The notes under the pieces were generated by a model. The model ran no database searches and had not been told where the DNA came from. It saw only the letters and a program-made list of their open reading frames with translations. Positions 1-9,095 of a stretch of 64,000 nt of DNA are shown here, one piece after another. Numbering within the stretch: position 1 is the stretch's first letter; every line of letters starts with the position of its first letter. The stretch lies in NCBI RefSeq assembly GCF_963662255.1, contig NW_026912171.1, forward strand, positions 28,001-92,000, read 5' to 3'. A program made the position numbers and the translations under genes. The stretch comes from Cinclus cinclus (lineage: Eukaryota > Chordata > Aves > Passeriformes > Cinclidae).

Positions 1-146
1 TTCTAGCAGAATATTGCGCAGAAAGCAATTTCGTGCTAGAAAGGAGCTGAGCAATCCAAAAGGCTTAATGAATCCTTAGATAGGACTCCAGCCAGAGCAT
101 GAGGCTCTCAAGCTTCCATGGGAAAGCCTTCACGTTGGATGCCAAC
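1..146 (-). mobile_element. ERVK-like 5' leader with tRNA-Lys-type primer binding site (fragment)
   Basis: Read on the minus strand, the LTR end at 147 is followed by two bases and then a stretch at complement(131..144), TGGCATCCAACGTG. This differs at two bases from the tRNA-Lys(1,2) primer-binding sequence typical of betaretroviruses. The rest of the segment is untranslated leader leading to gag, which for this copy lies left of the window. The full-length equivalent is seen upstream of 33067. Family assignment rests on the primer site and on the gag in the second copy. Confidence 0.7.
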
Positions 147-501
147 TGTCGGATTTCCCCTGGTCTCTCTGACCTGCCTCGGCTAGCTGGGGTCAGAGAG
201 ATAGGGCGTTTTTTTATCCAGCATGGACAAAGGCAAAGACTAGAAGAGGCTCTCCTTCCCGGAATGATCCAAGTTTATTGTCCTGAAGAGTTCCAGGGAG
301 AAGAGAGCACGAGCATTGAAAATGCGGGGCATTTTCAACCCCAACTCCGGGGCGGAGGAGCCCCGGATCACAGCCACTCAGGGCTGGCCAGGGGGAAAAG
401 GCAGGGGTTAAGGGAGGGGGAGAACCACGCTACAAACCGAGAGGGGAAACAGAACAAACCATCCTCAGTACAACACAAACCCATAGACATGCATTACAAC
501 A
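147..501 (-). mobile_element. ERVK-like 5' LTR (355 bp), inserted in ERVL pol
   Basis: On the minus strand the element starts TGTTGTAATG at 501 and ends GACA at 147, giving canonical TG...CA ends over 355 bp. An AATAAA signal lies at complement(274..279), about 127 bp before the LTR end, as expected for R-U5. A perfect 10-bp inverted repeat with a 3-base loop lies at 316-338, just upstream of the poly(A) signal in LTR orientation. The inner side abuts a tRNA-Lys-type primer site. The outer side abuts ERVL protease/RT coding sequence at 502, so the LTR interrupts the ERVL element. The plus-strand ORF at 99-506 crosses LTR and leader and is judged non-coding. Confidence 0.75.
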
Positions 502-3460
502 CCTGACTGGGAAGGAGTGGCAGAAGCATCCAATTGTGACTGGCCCAGAGGCACCGTGTATTCTAGGCATAGACTTCCTCAGGAATGGCTATTACAAAGA
601 CCCAAAGAGACTCAGGTGGGCTTTTGGAATAGCTGCTGTAGAGGCAGAAGGCATTAAGCAATTGAACACCTTGCTTGGACTGTCAGAGAACCCATCTGCA
701 GTGGGACTCCTGAAGGTGAAGGAGCAGCAAGTGACAATTGCCACCTCGACAGTGCACCACCGGCAGTACAGGACAAATCGAGATGCCATGATCCCCATCC
801 ACAAGATGATCCGTGAGCTGGAAGGCCAAGGGGTGGTCAGCAAAACCCACTCACCCTTCAACAGCCCCATCTGGCCTGTGCGCAAGTCTGACGGAGAATG
901 GAGATTGACTGTGGACTATCGTGCATTGAATGGAGTGACTCCACCGCTGAGCGCTGCCGTGCCGGACATGCTGGAACTCCAGTACGAGCTGGAGTCCAAG
1001 GCAGCAAAGTGGTACGCCACCATTGACATTGCCAATGCGTTTTTCTCCATTCCTCTGGCAGCAGAGTGCAGGCCTCAGTTTGCTTTCACCTGGAGGGGCG
1101 TGCAGTACACCTGGAACCGACTGCCCCAGGGGTGGAAACACAGCCCCACCATCTGCCATGGACTGATCCAGGCTGCACTGGAAAAGGGTGAAGCTCCAGA
1201 ACATCTGCAATACATCGAGGACATCATTGTGTGGGGGAACACGGCAATGGAAGTATTTGAGAAAGGAGAGAAGATCATCCAGATTCTGCTGGGAGCCGGT
1301 TTCGCCATCAAGAGGAGCAAAGTCAAAGGTCCTGCCCGAGAGATCCAGTTCCTGGGAGTAAAGTGGCAAGACGGGAGGCGCCAAATCCCCACTGAGGTCA
1401 TCAATAAGATCACCGCGACGTCTCCACCAACCAACAAGAAGGAAACACAAGCTTTCCTAGGTGCCACAGGCTTTTGGAGAATGCACATTCCCGAGTACAG
1501 CCAGATCGTCAGCCCTCTCTACCGGATCACCCGGAAGAAGAACGATTTCCACTGGGGCCCTGAGCAGCAGCAAGCCTTCACCCAGATCAGTCAGAAGATC
1601 GCTCATGCCATAGCCCTCGGCTCAGTCAGGACGGGACCAGAGGTGAAGAATGTGCTCTACTCTGCAGCCGGGAACAAGGGCTTATCCTGGGGTCCTTGGC
1701 AGAAGGTACCTGGTGAGACCCGAGGCCGACCTCTGGGATTCTGGAGCCAAAGTTACAGAGGGTCTGAAGCCAATTACACCCCAACAGAGAAGGAGATTTT
1801 GGCTGCTTATGAAGGAGTTCAAGCTGCCTCAGAGGTGATTGGCACAGAAGCACAGCTCCTCCTGGCACCCCGACTACCAGTGCTGGGGTGGATGTTTAAA
1901 GGGAAGGTCCCCTCTACCCACCATGCCACCGATGCCACATGGAACAAGTGGATCGCCCTCATCACACAGCGCACCTGTATAGGAAACCCAAATCACCCTG
2001 GGATTTTGGAAATAATTGCAAACTGGCCAGAAGGTGAAAACTTTGCCCTTGCCGATGAAGAGGAGCAAGAGCAAGTGACCCGGGCTAATGAAGACCCGCC
2101 ATACAACCAACTGCCAGCAGATGAAACTCGCTACGCTCTTTTCACTGACAGTTCCTGTTGCATCGTGGGGATGAACTGGAAGTGGAAAGCAGCCGTATGG
2201 AGCCCCACACGACAGGTTGCACAAGCTACTGAAGGAGAAGGTGGATCAAGTCAACTTGCTGAACTCAAAGCCGTTCAGCTGGCCCTGGACATTGCTGAAA
2301 GAGAGAAGTGGCCAAAGCTCTACCTTTACACTGATTCATGGATGGTAGCCAATGCTCTGTGGGGTTGGCTGGAAAGACGGAAAAAAGCTAACTGGCAACA
2401 TAGGGGAAAACCAATCTGGGCTGCTGATGAGTGGAAAGACATTGCCAGTCGGGTAGAGAAGCTACCCGTAAAGGTCCGTCATGTAGATGCCCATGTCCCC
2501 AAGAGTCGGGCTAATGAGGAGCACCAACACAATGAGCAAGTAGATCAGGCTGCAAGGATAGAGGTGTCACAGATAGACTTAGACTGGCAACACAAGGGAG
2601 AGTTGTTCCTGGCTCGATGGGCCCATGATGCCTCAGGTCATCAAGGCAGAGATGCCACCTATAAGTGGGCACGAGACCAAGGGGTGGATCTAACCATGGA
2701 CAGCATTTCCCAGGTTATCCATGACTGTGAGACGTGTGCTGCCATCAAGCAAGCCAAGCGAGTGAAGTCCCTCTGGTATGGGGGGCGGTGGTCCAAATAT
2801 AAGTATGGGGAGGCCTGGCAGATTGACTACATCACACTGCCTCAGACACGCCAAGGCAAGCGCTACGTGCTGACCATGGTGGAAGCCACCACTGGATGGT
2901 TGGAGACCTACCCTGTGCCTCACGCCACTGCCCGCAACACCATCCTGGGCCTGGAAAAACAAGTCCTTTGGAGACATGGTACCCCTGAGAGAATTGAGTC
3001 AAACAGTAGAACCCATTTCAAGAATAGCCTCATAAACACCTGGGCCAGAGAACACAGCATCGAGTAGGTGTACCACATTCCTTATCACTCACCGGTGGCT
3101 GGGAAAGTGGAACGGTGCAATGGACTGCTTAAAACCACCTTGAAGGCACTGGGTGGGCGGACTTTCAAGAACTGGGAGATTAATCTACCAAAGGCCACAT
3201 GGTTAGTGAACACCCGAGGTTCCACTAATCGAGCAGGCCCTGCCCAGTCTGAGCCCTTGAGAACACCACATGGAGATAAGGTTCCAGTGGTGCACGTGAG
3301 AGGTATGCTAGGAAAAACTGTTTGGGTGAACTCTGCGATCAGCAAAGACAATGCAATTTGTGGGGTGGTTTTCACTCAAGGACCAGGTTGTACCTGGTGA
3401 GTGATGCAAAGGGATGGAAAGACCCGATGCGTACCCCCAGGAGACCTTGTTTTAGGGTGA
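502..3460 (+). pseudogene. pol: ERVL-type (class III) endogenous retrovirus pol, inactivated
   Basis: The frame opening at 536 reads for 843 codons. It starts in the C-terminal end of a retropepsin (ILGIDFL near residue 10); the catalytic part of the protease was lost at the LTR junction. Reverse transcriptase covers about residues 60-280 with catalytic Asp164 in TIDIANAF. The YxDD box reads YIED (226-229), so its first Asp is Glu. RNase H follows (Asp538, Glu576, Asp600, Asp651), then the integrase zinc site His697, His702, Cys731, Cys734 and catalytic Asp764. The second catalytic position reads Asn823. A TAG stop lies at 3065-3067; the same frame continues with the third catalytic acid at 3110-3112, meets a TGA at 3398-3400 and ends at 3458-3460. 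No env was seen. The frame is closest in character to ERVL because the element is pol-rich and env-less. Confidence 0.88.
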
Positions 3461-3565
3461 ACTACCTATGATACTGTGCCTGTATCTGTAACTACACGTA
3501 TGTCTATAATTTGAAGATTTTAATTTGATGTAGCTTGATGGTATGGGAAAATTTGGGGTGGATAA
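3461..3565 (+). mobile_element. ERVL 3' non-coding segment with polypurine tract
   Basis: This short A/T-rich stretch lies between the end of pol and the 3' LTR. A purine-rich run near 3545-3564 directly precedes the presumed TG start of the LTR and could serve as the polypurine tract priming plus-strand synthesis. A second purine-rich run near 3651-3675 lies inside the proposed LTR. Confidence 0.45.
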
Positions 3566-4267
3566 TGTTGGGGGTTGGTTCTTTCCCTTTTCCCTCTGTG
3601 GAATTTTCCCCATTGTCATGCTAAGATACCTGTTGACTAGGCCCTGGTGGCAGGAGGAGGGGAGGGAAGAGGGAAACACCTTGAGATTCAAACATGCAGA
3701 AGAGGAAACGGAAGGCTCTGGCTCGGCCCATTTCCCCCGCGGAGTTTGGACGAGAAGGACGATCGCCGCGTCAGTCCCACCCCTGCCATCCCAGCGTCGG
3801 GGACCGTCCTCACTGCTCTTGGAACCTGCACTGCTGCCTTCTGCTTTAACCTGCCATCATCCAGCACTCTGCTGAGCACTGGGACCGACACCGTAAGCGG
3901 AGTGGTCTCCCCATCCTCTCTCTCCCCCTGGGACAGCGCTGCCATCACCCCCAGCCCTCCTGCAGCTCTGCAGGACCTGCCCGCACTCAGCACAGGGAGT
4001 TGTAGCTCAAGGAAAAGGTGTCTGAAGCCAGAAAGGACTAGGACTGAGTTGCTGTTCTGTTTGTGGGTAATTTCATAGCAGCTGTTGTTCTTGTTTGACC
4101 TGTTAGATATACTAGGAAAACACTGGTATTCCTATCCCCATATCTCTTCCTGAGAGCTCCCTTAATTTCAAAATCATCATAATTTGTAGGAAGGAAGGAT
4201 CACATTTTTCAGTTCAAAGGGAAGCTTCTGCTTTTCTTGGCAAATACCTGTCTTTCAGATTAGGACA
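3566..4267 (+). mobile_element. ERVL 3' LTR (about 700 bp)
   Basis: The segment starts TGTTGGGGG after a purine run and ends GGACA at 4267. Immediately after that, homology to the 5' regions of the other gene copies begins (4268 onward matches about 8698 onward), which marks the insertion edge. No 5' LTR partner exists here because the left part of the ERVL was replaced by the ERVK insertion and truncation. Exact ends are inferred from TG...CA and from where gene homology starts. Small ORFs inside it are not coding. Confidence 0.6.
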
Positions 4268-4639
4268 GGGAGCCATCAGGAGCATCTCCAGGGACACAGC
4301 CTGATCAGCAATGTCAGCAGGCAAATCAAAAGTTTTCCTAAGCAATGGCCACTGATAAAGAAAAACATTTACAATCAGGGCAGCCCATTCGTACAGATGG
4401 GGAGTGCAATCTGGGGGGACAGCTAAGGCCATGAGCTCACAGCAGGCTCTGAGGTCACAGATGTGCCAGAGCCCTGTGGTTGCACAGCACCACAGCCACC
4501 CACCAGTCAGTCCGTGACCACAACTGTTGCGGCAGCAGCAGCAGCAGCGGTGGTGGCAGCAGTGGTGCTGATATTGGGACAGCGCTGTCAGGAGAGCGGT
4601 GGCAGCAAGAGCTGCGGGACTGGCAGAGGGCAAGGCACA
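4268..4639 (+). promoter_or_regulatory. 5' region of gene 1 (truncated copy)
   Basis: This matches the 5' regions of the other gene copies and ends at the signal-peptide ATG. It lacks the CR1 fragment seen before genes 2 and 3, being cut by the ERVL LTR. A GCA/GGT triplet-rich stretch (about 4530-4570) keeps the frame open upstream of the ATG. No TATA box is convincing. Confidence 0.35.
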
Positions 4640-7600
4640 ATGGCCCTTGCTCTGCGCCTCTTCCACCTGCTCCTCCTGGGAGTGGCCCTGCCTGCCAGGG
4701 CTGCCCAGGCAGCTCCACGACGAGCACAGGGAGCAGGTGAGCCGGGGACCTGACTCCCCTTTCCTGGGACAGCTCTTCCTTCTCCCCAGGAAGCGGTGGG
4801 AATGGTTTCCATAGGCCTTAAGGGAGGCTTTCCTCTGTGGGAAGGAGAGAGCCCACACGGCCCTGGGCTGCTCCAGCCACCCTTGCTGAGATGTTATAGA
4901 GGATGAAGAAAGAGTGTGCAGAGTGACCAGAAGCCAGTCCGAAGCTCCCCAGGCCACTCTGCAGCTTTGGCCATGTCCATTCACATCTGGCCCCCTCAGC
5001 CTTACCCGACCCCCTTGCAGTGCCCAGTTCCCTAAGGCATAAGGGGATCCCAGCACAGCATGGAAATGCTTCTGATTTGTGCTCCCTTCCAAACTGTGAT
5101 CGCAACATGGATTACTGGCAAATGTTGGTGAATGTACATTTGAAGATCTTGGGGAATGCTGGAGGCAAGTTTCGAATTTTCCTTTTTACTGACAGAATAA
5201 TCTGTCCAGCTGGGAAAAGCTCACACAAAAATTTTTAGTTGAGGTCACGTCAGAACTGATGGATTCTGGAATCCTTGCCCTGCTCCTTTCAGCAGCGCTG
5301 GTGATACCACAGGATCACTGTCCGTAGGAAGAAGGAGCATTTCGCTGCCAATCCTCTTCCCATGTGCAATGCCAGGGTCTCCTTTGGTGTGCTCTGTGCA
5401 GCCACAGAGAAGAGAAGAGCAAAGGGGGAAGGGAAGGGCCCAGGGCTGTGCCACGGGGCTGGGTGTTGTGCGACTCCTTTGCCAGCCCCAGACAGTCTGA
5501 GCATCTCCTGCAGTGCTGGGAGCTGTTCTGTCCTGCCTTTCTTTGCAGATGAACCTGCTGGTGAAGGTGATCTGGCTTCCCAACCCACGTTCAGGGATGT
5601 GTCTCTGGGACATGGTGAGGGTAGGTCAAGGCCTTTCCCCACGGGGGAGCTGCCAGCTCAGAGCCCAAAGCTCAGGCAGGGGGGCATCGCTGCAGGTGCC
5701 AGGACAGAGCCGTGCTCGTGTGTGCCCTGGCCCTGTGCAATCCCCTCACTGCTCCTGGGGCTCAGTGCTGCCTGTGCACAGCAGCAGAGATGACAGAAGC
5801 TTCTCTGCCTGTTGAGTTACAGGTGTGACTGCAGGGAGGATTTCTCCAAATTCCTTTCTGCTTACTGCATCCAAGCCCAGCTCCCATCTTAGGGGTGAGT
5901 AGTGTGTCCCTGATGACCCCTCAGGCTGAGCACTGCATTTGTGGCATCCATTCCAGGGAAATTCAACTCTATTGCTCTAAGGTACTTTGACTGGAAAGAA
6001 CAAACCTAGAGGACACAAGAAATCCCTCGAACCATCTGAAGCCATTTGGCAAATGCTGAAGGAGATGCAGCAGGGAGGACATGGTGGGTGCATTTCCCTC
6101 AGCCTTCTCCTGACACTCCCCAGCCGGGGCCTTTCTCTGCACATCTGGACACGCCGTGCCCGGCACAGCGGGAAGGGATCCATGGCAGCCTCTCTGCCCC
6201 ACTGCTGCTGCTGTCAAGGCCTGCAGGGATGTTTCCCAGCCTGGGCTGGCTTCAGCTTCTCCCCAGGCTCTGCAGGAAGGCATTAGGCATCAGCTGACAG
6301 GGAGCCCTAAGTGTCCCATGGGCCATGCACACCCTGAGATCCTTGCAATATCCTGGTCGTGGGGTAGATGAGGAGAGGTGGTGGTGTGGAGAAGAGAGCC
6401 CTGACAGACCCCAAGAACCTGGGCCTTTTACTGATGCTTCTCCATGTCTTTGACGAGTACTGCCACTTGAAAACTCCACCACCCCTGTGGGGAACAGTTC
6501 CATCTCATCCAGCTGTCTCCCTTCATTTCTCCATATGAGATGGACATAGAGATTCTGTGGAAGGAAGCATTTCCCAGTGGAAGCAGTCGCTCATTGGCAG
6601 CCCCTACTTCAAGGAGAAAGGCGATGTCAGGCACGGGCACCGGCACAGGAGGTAATTGCTGTGCCAAGCTCAGCCCTGGGCATGGCCCAGCAGCAGCCAA
6701 AGCTGGAGGCCCCTCGGCTTCGAGGCCTCTGGGGCTCGATCCCAGCCCCTGGGAAATGGGAGTCATGCACCAAGGTCCCTCGCGCTGCAGCTGCTCACGG
6801 AGCCGCCCTGAGTGCCCAGAGGCCCCAGGCACAGGAGCAGCCTCGAGCGGGAGCCCTGCCACGAGCCCGGGGCCACGGCCAGCCCTGGCTCCTGACGGGA
6901 GAGGGGCTGCCCTGGGTCCTGACAGGGCCTGACTCTGTCCCCTCGGGCTGGGGGAGCTGTCACGGGGCATGGAGGGTCGGGGCTGGCAGTGGCTGCTCAG
7001 GGATGGGCTTGTCCTTGGTCCCTGGAAGGAGTGACTGCCCGAGCAGCCGTGCTGCCCCTGGGCTCTCCTCCTCCCGGTCTCCTGGGCTGTGTAGGGTGGC
7101 GCAGCCTGTTCCAAGGGATGCCAAGGTACCCCAGGCCCCACCTCTGGGGGAAACAGGGAACATCCTGGCCACATCCAGTCAGCTGCCAGCTCAGCAGTGG
7201 AGCACAAGACAGACTCACGCACCACCTTGATTCCAAAGAAGTGCACAGCGAGATCAGAACATGTGTTCTGAATTCACTTCGATGAATTCCCTGACCGCAG
7301 GATGGACACAATCTGTGCATGAAGGGTACAGCATTGACACTGTTCACTGTGCCACTGTACCATGGCCTATCTGCACAGTCACATCTCTGTGCCCTCAGAA
7401 GTTCTTCTGAACACCTCAGGGATACCTGTACCTGCCATTCTGCATCTCCTTGCCCATGCCTGATGTCCCTGTCCCAGCTGCATTGCTAGCTTGGTGCTGG
7501 GCACATGCTGCCAGCAGGCAAAACAAAACCCTCTCCCCGTGAAGGATCTGGCCCTGGTCTCTGGCCCAGACTGAAGGTGGGTCCCTCCTGCCAGAAAAGA

Positions 7601-7770
7601 GCTTGGCCCAGGCCTTCCATTCCAATAAAGAGACGGAGCTGCCACCCCAGTGTCTGGTTGGTAGCACCAGCAGTGCCCAAACATCACCAGCACTGGCTGA
7701 GCTCCATGTCCAGGAGCAGCCATGGATGCCCACAGTGCGGGCAGGCAGGAGCCAGGCAGGGGCTGCTGTG
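4640..7770 (+). pseudogene. Gene 1: truncated member of the type I membrane protein family
   Basis: The signal-peptide exon A is intact at 4640-4736 with donor GTGAGC. Exon B (5093-5164) has lost its acceptor: the AG is AA at 5091-5092. Exon C at 5549-5614 and exon D at 5982-6083 are intact and phase 1-1. Exon E at about 6540-6651 keeps its frame and GTAATT donor but shows no acceptor AG in the right phase. After it comes the long GC-rich intron that in complete genes lies before the transmembrane exon (6652-7230), but no transmembrane exon follows. A tail-exon remnant lies at about 7470-7770. Exons F, D', E', C' and G are missing, so this copy is internally deleted and probably non-functional, although transcripts may start here. 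Confidence 0.6.
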
Positions 7771-7829
7771 ACCAGCAGCGGGACCCCGAGGGGCTGGGGG
7801 AGCCCGTGCTGAGCATCCCTGGGCTCAGG

Positions 7830-8631
7830 GCAGGACCTGGACAAACTGGAGGGCTGGACCAACAACCACCCAGTGAAGTTCAACAAGGGAAAGTGCCAGA
7901 TGGTGCACCTGGGATGGGGCAACCATGCATGTACGGGCAGGCTGGGGAACGAGATGCTGGAGAGCAGGACTGTGCAAGGGGACCTGGGAATCATTCTGGG
8001 TGGAAAGTTGGATATAGTCAGCACTGCCCTGGCAGCCAGGGAGCACATCCCTGTGCTGAGGGGCACCAGGCCCAGCATGGCCAGTCAGGCCAGGGAGGGA
8101 TTGTCACACTCTGCTCTGCTCTGCTCTGCTCTGGGCTGGCCTCTCCTCAAATATTGTCTCAAGTTTTGGTCACTGCACTCTAACAAAGAGTGTTCAAAGG
8201 AGGGCAGTGAAGATGGTGAAGGGCCTAAGGGGAAGCTGTGTGAAGAACAGCAGAGGACTCTTTGTCTCTTCTGCTGGAGGGGACTCTGATGGGAGACCTC
8301 ATCGGCGTCTCCAAATTCCTCAAGATGGGAAGAGGAGAGGCAGGAACTCATCTCTTTCTCTTGTCCCCAGTGATAGGGAATGGCCTGAAGTTGTGTAAGG
8401 GGAGATTTAGGTTGATGCTAGAAAAAGGTTTTTATCCAAGAGGACAGCTGGGCACTGAAGGAGGCATCCCTAGACATCACCATGTTTGAGAGAGCTCAAG
8501 ATGTGTTTGGACAATGCTCTCAAGCACATGGCATGACTCTTGAGGATGCTGTGGTGTACGGCCAGGAGCTGGACTCCATGGTCACTGTGGGTCCATTTGT
8601 ACTCAACATGTTCTGTGATTCAGTGATTCTG
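7830..8631 (+). mobile_element. CR1 LINE 3' fragment
   Basis: This is the 3' end of CR1 ORF2 in the plus direction, with several frameshifts. Visible pieces include KFNKGKCQMVHLG near 7873, LKYCLKFWSLHS near 8150 and GDLIGVSKFLKMG near 8290. The 3' UTR follows, containing the GGCCAGGAGCTGGACTC-type motif near 8562. It ends in TTCTGTGATTCAGTGATTCTG (8611-8631), matching the short tandem octamer terminus of CR1. A (CTCTG)n run lies near 8107-8135. The insertion is 5' truncated, as usual for CR1, and recurs once per inner repeat. Confidence 0.85.
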
Positions 8632-9095
8632 TTTGTTACAGCAGACTATCTGAGCATGGACCTCTTCAAGAAAGATATCCTGGAAAAGAGGGGAGCTATC
8701 AAGAGCATCTCCAGGGACACAGCCTGATCAGCAATGTCAGCAGGCAAATCAAAAGTTTTCCTAACCAATGGCCCTTTGATCAAGAAAAACATTTACAATC
8801 AGGGCAGCCAATTCAATACATGGGAGTGCACTCTGGGGGGATTGCTGAGGCCATGAGCTCACAGCAGGCTCTGGGGTCACAGAAGGCTGAGGTCACAGCA
8901 GGCTCTGAGGTCACAGAGGTGCCAGAGCCCCGTGGTTGCACAGCACCACAGCCACCCACCAGTCAGTCCGTGACCACAACTGTTGCGGCAGCAGCAGCAG
9001 CAGCGGTGGTGGCAGCAGTGGTGCTGATTTTGGTACATTGTTGTCAGGAGAGCGGTGGCAGCAAGAGCTGCGGGACTGGCAGAGGGCAAGGCACA
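8632..9095 (+). promoter_or_regulatory. 5' region / candidate promoter of gene 2
   Basis: This lies between the CR1 terminus and the signal-peptide ATG. A direct repeat of AGCAGGCTCTG-GGTCACAG type occurs three times around 8860-8920. A (GCA)n run around 8986-9006 is followed by GGT triplets. The frame is open upstream of the ATG from 8820, and would add an Ala/Val-rich hydrophobic stretch if translated. The ATG at 9096 has A at -3 and G at +4, so it is preferred. No TATA box was recognised. Confidence 0.35.

Noticed and set aside
99..506. 135-codon plus-strand ORF before pol (also 32665-33072)
   Set aside because: It spans the ERVK leader and LTR in antisense; LTR ends, poly(A) signal and primer site explain the sequence better.
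3648..3680. Second purine-rich tract as the real ERVL polypurine tract
   Set aside because: No TG start follows it closely, and the run at 3545-3564 directly before TGTTGG fits better; not excluded.
4214..5092. 292-codon minus-strand ORF (also at 36780-37658)
   Set aside because: It crosses the ERVL LTR end, the gene 1 5' region and the signal exon in antisense, so it cannot be one conserved gene.
8107..8135. (CTCTG)n run as a functional element or CRISPR-like repeat
   Set aside because: A short simple repeat inside CR1, with the same length in all copies; no spacer structure anywhere in the window.
8482..8727. 81-codon ORF conserved in all inner repeats
   Set aside because: It lies in the CR1 3' UTR including the octamer terminus; conservation reflects recent duplication.
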